From Guillardia theta CCMP2712 (Eukaryota > Cryptophyceae > Pyrenomonadales > Geminigeraceae): DNA of 64,000 bases. Positions 1 through 12,334 of this stretch are shown here, one piece after another. A program made the position numbers and the translations under genes. Within the stretch, counting starts at the first letter, position 1. The number at the start of each line of letters is the position of its first letter. The stretch is taken from the NCBI RefSeq assembly GCF_000315625.1, contig NW_005434603.1:258414-322413 (forward strand). The letters run 5' to 3'. The notes under the pieces were generated by a model. It was not told the DNA's origin. It did no database searches and saw only the letters and a program-made list of their open reading frames with translations.

Positions 1-1090
1 GCGGGGAAAGTGCTCAGGATCCGTAAGAAGCGTGAGGCTTTAGCAGGGGGTGGGTGTTCCTCTGGATGGGGTAGGGGGATGAAACTAGCATCAAGTACCC
101 ACAGAACTGTTATAAAATGAAGGGGTGGTGTAGGACTTTGTTGGAATCAACGGGGTGCAGTATTTTATTGCTGAGTCTTGAGGAGGGGGTCATAGGCTTT
201 CATGGGGACCAATAGGGGTAGGGTAGCAAGCGACAGGGGTGAGGGTGGTCATTTGTAAGAGGAGTGTGGTCAGACTGCGATGTGCGAACACCCAACATCA
301 CCCCACCCCCAAAATGACTCCTGAAAGTATAAGAAGTCGAGCATATTGGTAGGGTGGGGTACGGATTGAGGAGTAAGTGGGTCAAAGGGAGTACATGGGT
401 GGGTGCGCTTGAAAATAGGGGGTGGGGTGGGGGGTGGGAGGTTCAACGGATGTGTTTTTGCTGTTTTCTTTCTTTTTTGCTGAAACGACGTAGAAAACTA
501 GGTAGATTTGCGAAAAGATGTGATTTCACGTCTAGATTGAAGTCGGAGCTCCCCTTGGAATAACTTCTCGCTCCTCTGGTACTGGGTAGAACAGGTTCTG
601 GTACAAATTACACAGTACAAATAATAATCACTGCTGGTCTCCAGGGGAGATTGTATTGATAAGTACATTTCTATTATTGGTTGTACATGTAGTATACCGT
701 CTCTGTAGAGTAGTCGCTTCGAATCGTACACCTCAAAATACTTTTAAACTCAAGATAAAACTTGATCTTCTTAAATGTTATCTTCTTAGTGATCTCAGAG
801 GGGTTGACCTCCCCCTTCTCCCATGTCCAAGTACCCCTACATCCCTCCGACCACCTACCCTGCTGTTCATCTCATGAATTGTACCCCCACCCATCTATCC
901 AATTCCGAAATGGGTATACCACCCCTCATTTTGGAAGTGTTCTCATAACAACCCACCACCCCAGGGTACCCTAACGACTCCTCGAACATGGCCCCCCTAT
1001 CTACTTCTACGGCCGCGAGGACAACCCAGAAGACGTATCCTACGTTCCCGTCCCCGCAGGTACATGTGGGGACCCACCCCCTTGGAGCAG
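1..1090. repeat. GGGGTA/TACCCC-rich low-complexity DNA
   Basis: The first ~480 bases are rich in GGGGT and GGGTGGGG on the plus strand. From about 780 to 1090 the bias flips to CCCC/ACCC. No supported coding exon is present. Similar tracts occur at 6700-7140, 16950-17990, 32930-33070 and 43330-43760, so this looks like a recurrent class of degenerate sequence rather than chance. Bases 1091-1557 hold nothing I can identify. Confidence 0.6.
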
Positions 1091-1557
1091 TGCCTGTCAT
1101 GACCTAGAATATAATAATGATAGACCTTTCAATCACTCATTGCAACATCCAACCAACAATGATGTGATATCACCATTTGGGCGGCATGGACGGACGCTGA
1201 CAACATTACGTTCCTCACGACTTGCAATGCTACAGCCAGTTTGGGCTCTTACATGGTGATGTTCAACACACCACAATCACGAATTAATGCAAGGCTGTAA
1301 TTGACATTGAGATGGCAAACCAGTGAGATGGGTGCGTAGAAACATTCAGAAGCTTTTCGACAATATCTTGCAATGATATACAGTGATCATGATGACAGCA
1401 GATCAAGCAGAAAGTTGTTTTCATGACTCATATCAATTTACTCCATGTTTTTCCATACCTCGGTTGCTGCATGGAACACTGCTGGTTGAATCTCGGTTCC
1501 CAGGATCTATGTACGTTTGTGTTGAATTGAGGAAGAGCCGTTTCGCAAGCGGCTGCT

Positions 1558-1859
1558 ATGGCGGATACCTTCAGCATCGACGAGGAACTGGCGAGCATCA
1601 TGATCGACCGTCGGAGAGGAATTGTAAATATATCGATCGATCATCACTTTGTGATTCACTTTTCTAAATGAAAATCTGCCTTCTCATAGAATACTGACAG
1701 AGTAGAGTTGTACTTTCTCAGGCAAAGAACACTTGTGAATCATCCTACTTGTCTCACCACACACTGCAATGTAAACACAGCAATTCGTGTAACATGTATT
1801 GGTCATCCAGCGCATCAAGAACAGCCCGAAGCATGAAGCCTCACAGCTGGCTCATGTAG
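1558..1859 (+). CDS. Possible small two-exon protein, 74 aa
   Basis: Exon 1 (1558-1623) reads MADTFSIDEELASIM... and ends at a GTAAAT donor. An acceptor CTGACAG at 1694-1700 opens a phase-consistent exon 2 (1701-1859) ending in TAG. The joined frame stays open for 74 codons. The first exon is acidic and looks protein-like; the second is rich in Ser, His and Cys and less convincing. I recognise no family. Alternative: exon 1 is real but joins other exons, or the whole model is chance, since the surrounding DNA is low-complexity. Confidence 0.25.
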
Positions 1860-2129
1860 TCTAGAGCAGGGCACTTGTGCTGCAATCTTTCAACCCACAG
1901 GGTATTTAAAGAGGTGGAAGCAAAGCTCAATTGACGTACCATGATCATAATTTCGTTTCTTCTACTACTCTGAGATTGGCCTTTCCGACCGAGCGCAACC
2001 TCCAACTTCTTGAGGACCCAAAAAAATAAACCATCACCAAATCTTTTTTAACCACCCCACCCTTGGCATCACCCAATCATTTTCAACCCCACCCTTTGCG
2101 AGCATAATTAAAACCTCGTACGTCTCCTT

Positions 2130-2640
2130 GCGGCAGATCGGACGTAGGGCTTGCCCGGGGGGGCGTCCGATCCGGCAATTAACGGCCCGGTTGAACAAGA
2201 TGCGTTTCATGTACCGTACGGTACTCGGAAGCGGCTTCTTAGCTTCTTCTCAGTGCTGACTTTCACAAAGTCAGCACTGCATGGGACCGTCGGACCAAGG
2301 ATGTGTAACTTCAAGGCAGCCTCAGGCTCGCCGAGTGACCCGGTGGCCCACTGCGGCCCGGCCAGGCTGCGGCCCGCGGGGCCCGGGTCCGCCGCCAACT
2401 CACTGGCAGTGACTGTCACGGCCGCACACGCGGCACGCCGCAGGCGTACCTCACGGTACCGTGAGGTACCGTGGTGACGACCGTACGGTGAGCCTCAGAG
2501 GGCCAACGTCCGGAGTCCGTGACGCCGGGTGCCCGGCCCCGGCCCGGCCCGGGTTCTTTCAAAGTAACGCCCTCCCGCCGGAGTTTGAGAGCCAACTTCA
2601 AACGGTCACAGAGTCACGCCGGTCGCGGCATCTCGGATGA
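2130..2640. repeat. GC-rich anonymous element
   Basis: This stretch is much richer in G and C than its surroundings. It holds runs such as GGCCCGG and short inverted repeats built on GTACCGTACGGTAC and GGTACCGTGAGGTACC. It resembles the islands at 12660-12860, 21640-22165, 33130-34065, 35985-36345, 51650-51835 and 58840-59215. The overlapping reading frames here are by-products of GC richness. From 1860 to 2129 and 2641 to 3361 I see no gene. Confidence 0.5.
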
Positions 2641-3361
2641 TCTGCTGTTGAGTGGCACCATCTGCCACCGCCGTACAGTTCGCCCGGCGCCCAACATTCA
2701 GGCATGGAGCGCCGGTGCCTCAATGACTTTACCAGTTGCTCAAGCACATTTGTCGAGCTGCACTGCACTTTGTGCGACCCACTGGTCCGGTGGCCGGGAG
2801 GTACTGTTGAGCGGCTGATCCACAATGGACGGTATCAATGGACGTTTACAACAAGGCACTGAGTGAAGCTCTGGGGTGTTGAACAGGAATGTGAGTAATG
2901 CGCATGCCTCATGGGTTCTGCATTCTTGTGACACTTCCCCTGTAGTGAACACCAATCTTCGTTCAGGGCATTTATCAGGAATCAATCATGCCTGACCAAC
3001 TGGCTGACCGTCGCCACCGCGGAGTCAATCATTACACAGGACCGATCGACCTCAAAGGATGTTTCGCATGCGATAATGACCTGCGGATGGAATGAAAGCT
3101 GTCATGCAATACATCGAAGACATCAGTAGCAAAGGCTTATAAAAAATGATAGCCGTTTTGCCCTGCAAAGAGTCATGTCCTGTGTGCAATTGCCAAACTT
3201 TCGGGACGCAGCACCTTTTGCTCATGACTGCATACAAAAAGATTGATTGACGGTATCATGGTGGTCAGAATGATCAACCATCCTTCGAGAAAATTCAACC
3301 AATGAGGGTCGTTGATCATGTACGTTGCGAGGGCATGTTGAAATGTTCTAATCATTACATT

Positions 3362-3716
3362 TTACTTGCTTTTAGTCGATGTCTTGGAGTGAGCTCCATG
3401 CGATATCAGGCTCTTGAAAAAGTTCGGGGCGTCCGAAGGAAGATAAGTGTAGCCCTGCAAAAGAGCGAGAGGAGAGAATCAGTTACGATAGTAGGAAAAG
3501 AACATCAGGACAAACCTCGTTCTCCTTGAATCCTTCTGTGAGACTCTTGTAAAACTTAGGGTAGTGCAGCTTGAAAGTGGGCTCATACCCTTCAAACGGT
3601 CGAAACACGGGTTTTGGCTTTGGAGTTGTCTCTTCCACGTAGTCTTGAAGCTTTCCTATGGTGTCTTGCATGGTCGGCGACAGAAGTGCCACCATCAAAC
3701 GTGTGTCGGCAAACAT
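3362..3716 (-). CDS. Small hypothetical protein, 97 aa
   Basis: Two exons on the minus strand. Exon 1 (3716-3516) starts with MFADTRLMVALLSPTM and ends KENE before a GTTTG donor. A pyrimidine-rich tract ends in TTTTGCAG, and exon 2 (3454-3362) codes GYTYLPSDAPNFFKSLISHG and a Lys/Ser-rich tail. The intron is phase 0 and 61 nt. The N-terminus is mildly hydrophobic; the middle is rich in Pro, Lys and Phe. I do not recognise the family. The first Met is the only in-frame one near an open upstream stretch, but a 5' exon cannot be excluded. Confidence 0.5.
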
Positions 3717-4489
3717 TATCCCCCAATTCAGGTTATATCATAACCCTTTCAGATCTCTCTCACCTCCTTGCCTCCTCTTCACTAAGCTGTTCCTGTTCAC
3801 TCAAGTGGATGGGAAAACAGATCGATCAGGCCTTCTTCATCGCGCTGACCACCATCCCTCCACTGCCATTGCAGCTATTCCCGGCGGACCCACCCACCCT
3901 CTGTCTGTTCTACAAAATAGTGGAAATCTGGTGAAGACTCGGGGGTGGGGTAGGGGTCTGTACCGGGAACGGTTCGCCCGGCCCGGCTGGGCCGGGCCGC
4001 ACCCCGGCGGTGAAAAAAAAGGTTTCAACGGCAGTCAATCAATGGAAGCGGCTGGCCTTGTGCGATGCTGTGGCGCGGCCAACTTGCAAGCATGGCGACG
4101 AGCATGCAGTGCTGCTCAGTCACGGCAGTAAGTCACAAGTCAACGCCGTGACGGCTGCCATACTGTAATAAAGTGGTACCGGGTCAGCCATGATCCATCG
4201 CCACTGTGATGATCGGATGACTGACTCCGAAGCTCAGTGAGCCGATTCAAAAGCCATGATGCGGCTGTGCCTTCTAGGCTAGTTCGGATGATTTGCTAAC
4301 TTAAAGTTCGCCGTGTCCACGGTCGCCAACTTGAAGTTGGACTTGAAGTTTCGGTTGTGCTGAGTTTACTGTGAGCCTTCAAGCATGTCATATAGAGACG
4401 ACCACCTGTGCGAGTTTCGTGGAAGGTGCGTGAGAAACTTGGCTGCTCTCTCATGCGCGTTGTTTCGTGCGCTGACTTCATGAGTCAGA
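3717..4489. other. Intergenic, no gene seen
   Basis: No supported exon. It contains a short GC-rich patch at 3968-4016 built on GGCCCGGCTGGGCC, resembling the larger GC-rich islands. At 4300-4350 are short repeats of AACTTGAAGTT that can pair with each other. Confidence 0.4.
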
Positions 4490-5864
4490 TTGATACTTTT
4501 GTCCGAACACCACAAGAACCACAAACATCACCGAGCACATGCAGAGAGATCCGTCGAAGAGCACAAGGCGTCCAAGACCGTCACGAGCGAGTTCAAGGTG
4601 GATGCTGTCTCTCAGATGGATAGACCGTATCTCCCTTACATCCCTCAAATGACGCCTTTCGTCCGATCGCCCAGCTGTGAGATCGGCAGCGCCTGGAGCA
4701 AATATCGAAACCTACTGCTCGATGTGGGGAGCGACCCCGAAGAAAGTCGACAGACGCAGAGGATGAACGTGCTGTTCAACAAGATCAACGATCCCTCCAA
4801 GGCAGGCATCACGCCAGCCTCCCTTGTCCAAGGATTGAACAGCCTCGGCCTTACACATGTCGACCTCACAGAGGCCGACAGTCTCCTTCGAGAGCTGCTG
4901 AAGTCGCCGGAAAGCAGATCCGTTTCAAGAGAGGCTTTCTACGACTTCATGTCAGGGCTCTTGTGCGGGGAAGAGCTACATTGGGATGCAATTCCGCACA
5001 TTGAAGGTGAGGTCAAGTACTTAGACTCTAATGGCCCGTCTCACATGAGAAAGGTGATGGCCTCAAAATCCTGCAAAGGAATATCTCTGCAAAGAAGGAA
5101 GCCGCTCGATTGATGCAGGAGAATATCAAGATCAAGATCAAGACAAACAAAGTGAGGGAAGCTGAAGGGATGGGGGGGGGGGCGAGAATGGAGGAGAATT
5201 AGGATGTGCAGGCGGCAGGAGGAGGGTCTAGATGTGCAGAGAGTGGATTGATCAAGTTTTCAGGAAGAGCTTTCAAGTCTCACCAAGGACATGAAATCCT
5301 TGCAGAAGAAGCATGGGGCTGCCAGCACGAGGGAGATGGAAAAGATCGAGAAAGTAAGTCTGGATTTCCCTTGCACGGTGATCTATCAAATAGAATTGAT
5401 TGGTGATGAACAGAGGATCAAACGAAGGATGAAAGAGATGCAGATAAAAGAAAGTCAGCTGGTGATCTTGTTGGAGGAGGAAAAGACGGTTCAAGGCAGA
5501 AGCACGTCCCTGCTCCAAGAAGCCAACATTCTACAGAATCTGGTACCTGGTCATGGAATTGAATTGTTCCGTACTGTAACAAATCAACTTTCGCAGGCTG
5601 ACAGAGTGATGCAGTACAAGAGTCTGGGAGCACACGTTGCAATGTAATCTGCCAACTTCAACACTGAAGACGGAGGCAGTTACACCTGGATCACTAACCT
5701 TCTGTTTTTTTGCTTCTAGGCTGACTTCGATTGAATCTGTCCCCCTTGCACATGGCAAGCATTCATCGACTCAGGATGAAGAGGTCGTTGGATTCATCAT
5801 AGAGAGCAAAGTTGTTCCGCTTTCCAGCGCACAAGCCAGAGGTCATGACGACGTCTTGAAATAG
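4490..5864 (+). CDS. EF-hand-like and coiled-coil protein
   Basis: The first exon (4490 to about 5055) carries a region, roughly residues 90-155, that looks like a degenerate EF-hand pair: a run reading NVLFNKINDPSKAGITPASL is followed by DLTEADSLLRELLKSPESRS. The canonical Asp ligands are largely missing, so Ca2+ binding is doubtful. Downstream exons (around 5255-5352, 5405-5546, 5598-5647, 5721-5864) are rich in Glu, Lys and Leu and read as coiled coil, ending VLK then TAG. One intron appears to be only about 41 nt (from 5056). The start is provisional: Met at 4490 or the later Met at 4616. No specific family is recognised; a cytoskeletal role is only a guess. Confidence 0.5.
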
Positions 5865-5886
5865 GTCGCGACGGGTTCATGGACGT

Positions 5887-6480
5887 ATGTCTCCTTTGAA
5901 GTGGAGCCTGACTGGAGGTGCTTTGAGGTCTTTCTTCTTGTACAATCTCAGCCTGCTGGCTGATTGCTGCTGCAGGTGGTTATCACTGCGTTGCACGGGA
6001 CCGCTTACCTCTCGTTTGCTAATCCTCCTCTCATCTATCGAGCGGCGTCGGGCAGCCTCTTCAAGTCACCGCATGTGCTCTACTCGCCACGTTTGACCCG
6101 CACACAGACATCGAGGTCTTGGCGAGGGAGCTGATGCTGGCGGTCGAAGTGGATGGCAACGAGGGCCCGGCTTCCTAGTGAAGAGAAGCCTCGCCAAGAC
6201 CGGCTACTACGGCATGGAGCACACAGTCAGGATACATCTCTCGCCTACAATCCTCCTCAGGTAACTGCCTCGTCCGAGAGATGTTGACCTCACCCTTGTC
6301 CAGCTGCTACCCGGGAGGCTTCGGGAGGGCCTGGCAAGGATCTTGGCATCTCGGGGTGAGGGAGAGAGTGCGACACTCGTGCTCGAGCAGCATGTCATTG
6401 AGCTGGAGCAGGTGCACGGGCCTAGCAGCTTCAAGATCTCGGTGATCTACTTCAAGAGTGGCAGCGAAGGGTCTTGATGC
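5887..6480 (+). pseudogene. Partial gene with faint RapGAP-like end
   Basis: Several protein-like pieces lie on the plus strand. One exon-like piece follows the acceptor GCTGCAG near 5975. Another reads GMEHTVRIHLSPTILLR (about 6212-6260). A third (6301-6475) runs from QLLPGRLREGLARILA to SSFKISVIYFKSGSEG. The last motif resembles the start of a Rap-GAP domain (Phe-Lys-x-x-Val-Ile-Tyr-x-Lys), but the rest of that domain is absent. The frame hits TGA at 6475-6477 and then enters low-complexity DNA. Either the gene is truncated, or a donor at about 6471 leads to an exon I cannot find. Assignment is weak. Confidence 0.28.
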
Positions 6481-6559
6481 TGAAGAAACTATCCGATTCT
6501 TCCTGGTTGCTCCTTGCTGCACTCTTTTTGCATTTTCGATGCGAGTCCTGCCATGTCCA

Positions 6560-7141
6560 CTAGCTGATGTTGCTACAGTCGTTCAGCTCCAAGAACGGAG
6601 CAGGGGCTCTGAGCTGAGCGCCTGAACGCCCTTGGCGGTTGAGAATCGCTGAGCCGCGCGCTTGAGTAGTGGGGGAGGGAGTTGAAGTAGCCCGAGGCGA
6701 TAACCAGGACGCAAGAGGGGTGAAAGTCACCAGAGCAAGGGGGTTTGATTTAAGAAGGTGAGGGGGGTGGGTGGTTGTCAATACCGGTGGGTTGCTGTGG
6801 AGTTTGTGGAGTAATACAAGGTGGGTTGTCCATCAATAATGAATGGGGGTGGGATAGCATCGGAGACTAAGCAGGTAACCCCCTACCCCAACCGTTACTA
6901 CCGTCATCAATGATCACCCCCCAAAGTGACTATTCTGACCCCACCCTTTCTATCCAATTTGTTGACCTTCACACCCAAGTACCCCAACTGTTCGATGACT
7001 ATTTACCTCAACACCCCGACCCCCCTTACCTGTGTCCCCACCCCCTCCAATCCCTTTGCAAGCACCGGTGAGAAGAGGGAATGGAGCAGGTAAGACCGGT
7101 GCAGGGCTGGGGTAGGTTGTAACCTGGGGATGGGATAGGCC
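6560..7141. repeat. GGTGGG/CCCACC-rich intergenic tract
   Basis: Low-complexity DNA, G-rich up to about 6880 and then C-rich with repeated CCCCACCC and TACCCC. A phrase CACCCCCCAAAGTGACT at 6915-6931 closely matches one at 301-320 and partly one near 17352. It ends directly at the start codon of the next gene (7142), so it may also contain that gene's promoter. No exon is seen. Confidence 0.5.
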
Positions 7142-10100
7142 ATGGCAGCGGCTGGTCAAGGAGGCGGCAGCAGCGGCGGATCCACCAGGCAGATCGGAGG
7201 AGCAAGCATGTGGGGAAGAGACGAAACCTCAGGAAGATCAGACGCCAACGTCGCTGACATGCGATTCCCTTCCTCTGTGCGACATTCCGATTCCCAACCA
7301 ACTCATACCTTAGAGACATACTACCCGAAAATGTTGGAAAAGCTTGAAAATATGCAAGAAAAGCAGCGACAAAGTGATGAAATTCGAGAACAGGTAGTGT
7401 CAACAGGCGTATAGAGTCATCTCTCTGACGTTGGATGTTTGCAAGCTTGAAAGAGATAAGCGAGAACTGCAACGACAGTTGTCCAGCCAGACCAAGAAAT
7501 TAGAACTTATGGAAACAGCGCTCGAAAACGAGAAAGAAAGCAGCAGAATACATGCAAACATTCTGAACGAACGAATTGATGCCTTGAAGGTGATTCCTCT
7601 CCAAAATTGCCTTGCATGACTGATAGTCTCTGTAGGATCAAATCCGTGCGCACGAAGAGTTGAACGAGAGGTCGGCAAAAGGGAATCAAGAGCTCGAGGT
7701 TTGAAGAATGTGATCCATGTGTGTGATTGAGACATCTTTGTGTGCAGCATAAAGAAAAAGAGATACAACTCTTAAATGAAGCCATCGAGGAGCTGGAGAG
7801 AGAAAAAGATCACGCAGTCCTCGAAGAGAGGAAACGATGTGAAGCTGAAACTGAGAAGGTTCTCAATTTCTTGGCCAAAACGTTGGAAGAACTTGAGATG
7901 GCAAAGGAGAAGAACAAAGAAGTATTCTCACTCAAGAAAGAAATTTTGGAACTCCAGACACAACTTGAAGAACTTCCGTATGCTCAGAAGATCTGCGATA
8001 TCTATGCTGAATTCTTCAACTTTGTGGACAATTGCGCGTGTTTGAATGAGGCTGGTTCGCACAAGTGGAAAGAAACAGATCGAAACATTCGGATCCATCG
8101 CAGGACAAGAGTGGAACGGGGCGACCGATCTGCCAGCCCTTTTTCAAAAGCGACAGCAAGCCCACGCCTGTCAGAAAATGATCCCATTCTTGCATCGACC
8201 AAGGACAAATCTATGAGCATTGAATCAAAGGATTCTTCTTCAAAGGAGATGACGGATACGTCAAAAAAGCATTCTGATAATGTATCACGTGGTAGAAATC
8301 CTTGTGAGGATACATCGTGCTTGACATGTTCGTTGTTAGGACTTCCACCGAAATTTCCAAATGTTGCAAAAGCAAAACATGAAGGAAACAAAATCCAGAA
8401 AGGTGGTGCTGATTCAGTTGAAAATACTCCTTCAAGTTCACACAGCTTCAGCCTGGGAACGCTGGTAAATCTTTTTCACTTGCGATGAGACGTGTAATTC
8501 CCAATCATCAAGATCAAACGACTCGAAGAAGCACAGAACAGGCAAGAAAAGGTTGAAGAAGACTTGAACAGAGAAACAACGAAATGTAGAGATCTCGAAA
8601 TACAGTACAAGGAACTCATCTTTAATTTCCATACGAATCATCTTTAATTTGGGATTGTACAGGCGCTGCTCCTTGGAAAAGAAAGGGAGATTGCTAATCT
8701 GCGGAAACGGATGGCTTCATTCGAAGTAAGATCTGTTTGATCCTTTCAAATTTCACGAGCTGTATCGTATCAGGTTAGATCGGATGCACCTCAGACAGTC
8801 TCTTCGAAACAGAGTGTAGACCCTGCAGATATTCAGCAAGACTCAGCAGCACCGCATCACTTGACGGAATCAGGAGACAACCAGTCGTACAAGATGGATT
8901 CGAATGATTTTCTGCAAGTGGTATCTTAGCTTCGTACGGATTTTTCTGCCTCTGACACATATTCGCTACGTGTTTTCAGGCAGCGGAGTTGAAACATTGT
9001 CAAGAAAAACTTGTATATTGGCAAAATGAATCAAAATATCTTGCTGAGCAGGTGTTGATTAAAGAAAATAGTGCCTGAATACTGTAACACCAATATTGAC
9101 ATTAATTTTCAAGGTGCGATTGCTTCAGAAGCAGTGTCAGGAAAGTTCATTACGAAGGAACGAGGCATTGAAACAAGTGCAAGATCTGCAAATTCGTCTG
9201 AAAGAGCAGGTGATCCAATCAGTGGCTGTTCTGACCTTGTGAGTGAAATTTTGTGCAATTGAAGGAGATAATGCATACATCGAAAGAAAGCGCTTATACT
9301 GAAGCTAGCCAGAAGAATCTTGACTCGTTGGAATCTCAACTGGAGACTGCAAAGTCTCAATGCAGAATTTTTTCAGACGAACTGCTGGATAAAACTTCAG
9401 AAATATCAAATCTAAAATCTCTGATACAGAAGTATGAGACAGATAAGTTTACAATTCAAAGGAGTTTCGATCAAAAACTAAGCAAGAGCAACTTACAACT
9501 CTCTGTGTGTAGAGATTATACAAAAGAGTTGCAAGATCAGATACAGAAGTTTTCAAACGAAATGAGGTAAGGACCGCTTGCGGTTGTTCCGATGCTGATT
9601 TATGCCTGCAGGAATGTTACGATTCAAATATCTGAGACTTTTCGAGGAACTTCTCAAAAATCATCTAACCCCTACATGCATGAATCACAAGATATGCTCA
9701 ACACTACTTCTGCCATTTCAAATATCATGAACGACATGAATTACATACAGCGCAATTTTGACCGTCTAGCTACAGACATTCAACCGTTTCTGAACAGCCA
9801 TGCAACAAATCAAAACGATCTGGAATTGCACGATCCAACCTTCAAACAATCAGATAAAAGGAATACAACCTCTCAATGCCAATATCAAGCACAAATGGAA
9901 ATCTGGAAGAGGGCATTCAATGAAAATGCCAATAAGCTTGACTTCCTCTTAAGAATGATGTTATCCCAAAAGCTCACAGGAATTCAATGTCAAGTTTGTA
10001 CAGAGATATCAGATTGCTGGAACGCCCTCACAGAATTGATGGATCTGCCACTCAGATTCGCTTGTCCTGGTGGTCATGACGTCAAGCTTTCTTCCGAGGT

Positions 10101-12334
10101 GCACGGTACGATCAATCACATTGGAAATGACATGCAGGACGACGTTGATCTCCATGTCCTGCCGGTGCACAAACTCTCAGACATTTGCGACGAGCACAAT
10201 TACCAGGACCCTTCGCCTCCTCCATCGGAAGACATCAGGAAGGTCAACATTAAGTTGAACTTCTCGGAGCTGGATGAGCTCGGGTCCTCTCACGAGGGGA
10301 GGGAGAGGTCAGGAGACTACCGACAACGGCCCAGGCTGCCGAAGAAGTCGGTGGAGTCTGACTGCCAGCCCTCGGACACGTCAGCGCTGGTTGAGAGGCT
10401 GCAGCATCAGAACAGCGCCTTGAGCCACCAGCTGTCGTTGAAGAGTACCGAGGTGGAGATCCTCTACGGGGAGCTGGAGAACATCAAGAGCAGCCTTGGG
10501 AACGAGGAGTTCAGCATTAGCGACCTCCATACCGAGCTGTCAATCGCGGCAGTGAAGGCAGAAGCGCAACTTCAGATCCTACAGCTGGAAGAGCGGGTGA
10601 CTCGATCCCTTCCCTCCTGCCTTCTGCTCGTCGGGGAGTGATGATGGTATGCTGGCAGGTGCGAGAGCTTGAGGATGAGAGGGACGACAGGGAATTCACT
10701 CCTCGGTACCGGGAGTTCGAGAAGAAGTTCGAGATCCTTGAGACCGAGGAGTCGGTGATCTCCCGCGCTGTGTCCCTCGGGCTGGTCGTGGACGGGAAGG
10801 TGTGACGTCAGCACATCTCGAATGCCCTGAACCCTGAACAGAAATTCTTGCGCTCAGGTGTTTGAGAACGTGCGAGAGTCGGTCAAGTCTCTGAGCAACC
10901 TGATCGTGGAGGAGGTTCAGTCCATGAACGAGATCCTTGAGTGGAACCTCGAGGAGCTTCAAGTCACAATCAGGTGACTTGTAGTCTTAGAGATGGTTGT
11001 GCTCTGGTGATCCGTTCAACTCTCAGGGAAAGGGAGGGGCATGTGATCGAGGACCTAGAAAGCATGAGAAGGTATTTCAGGTCGACGCATTTGATTTTCG
11101 TTGTGTTGACGTTGTTCGAAAGAAAATACGAGCGTGAAATTGCTGAGCCTTTGCAAACGGTGAGCGGACACGCATGGGATGTCAATTGAAATTAACTCGT
11201 TTTTCAGAAATTGCTGGAGGAACAGAATACAATCTCACAATGCAGACAGAGGAATGCAAAGCAGGACTTGTTGATTTTCTTCAAAGGTACTGCATGTAGA
11301 TTCATGTTTTGTGTGGTAAAGGATTATGCAGATGTTCAACTTGAGCAATTCCGCTCAAAGTATTCGAAGGCTGTGTCGATCATCTCTGAAAGCTTTTCAA
11401 CAATGTCAGAGCTTGCTGGCATTTATCAAGACTTGTTTGAAGCATGCGCAATCCAATCATCTCTTGAGACCGCTAAAAGGATGGTGTTGTCAACACCGAC
11501 GAACCATGATGAAGAGGTGAAGGTCTTGTGCTCTTTTTGAGAGACGAGTCTGAGGGTTGTTATCAGAATCATATGACGGGGCAGAAAGAAAGAGAGGAGG
11601 ATAATCCTTCGGTGAAGAACATGATTATGGAGAAGAAGAGCCCCCACAGCTCCGAAGAACATGCTTCTCCGCAAACATCAAGCCCGAAGGAGTTGAAACC
11701 TCTCATCGAGATTAACGACAAACCCAAGTCAGAGCTGACAGACATGATCTCTCTTCCATGCAAGATAGAAGTCTGCATCAAAACTGCGAGAATATCAGAC
11801 AAACACGACATGGAGGAACTAGGTTTCCCGTACCTCATCGTTGTGTTGGATCACAAGAATGGTCGTTCGGCTCGTCGAAAGACGCTGATCGGAGAGAGCA
11901 AGATTCATACAGATGTTAAGAGGTCGCTTGCGAGGCTCGCAGCATGCCCCTGCCTGAGCCGATGTTGTAGGCGAGAACTGGTTGTCATCATGGAAGAAAC
12001 CTTCAAGTTCGATGTCTTCAAGATCGATCAGGTCAGCAGTGCTGTCTGCCTCGCTTCTTGGATTGAACCTTGCAGTAGAAATTTGCCTTCACATTGTTCA
12101 ACGGCCCTGGAGCGCATGCAGACAAGTCTAGCAAGATCCCGAAGATGATTGGTTGCGGCAACCTCCCGGTCGCACGTATTATGCATCAGGTGAAGCAGAT
12201 GTCAACCCTCTGGTTCCTTGACATGCTCGCAGCTCGAGAGCGTTGATCCGACCTCCATCAGCCTGTCGGACGGAGATGAGACCATTGGGAACCTGTTTGT
12301 ACAGTTTTCGTTTGTGTCTTCTCTCAAGTCATGA
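7142..12334 (+). CDS. Large coiled-coil protein with C-terminal C2-like domain
   Basis: About 20 exons can be chained. Exon 1 (7142-7392) starts MAAAGQGGGSSGGSTRQIGG. Exons from 7432 to 9568 are almost pure coiled coil (for example KRELQRQLSSQTKKLELME). A Ser-rich linker sits at about 8050-8460. The long exon 9612-10601 holds a mixed region with a CxxC and more coiled coil. Further short exons (10660-11518) continue it. The end (about 11700-12330) looks like a C2 domain: strand-like LPCKIEVCIKTARI, then PYLIVVLDHKNG, then EETFKFDVF and KFAFTLFNGPG. Coiled coil plus C2 occurs in ciliary transition-zone proteins such as RPGRIP1L, but I cannot claim orthology. The acidic Ca2+ ligands of C2 are not clear. 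Confidence 0.65.
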
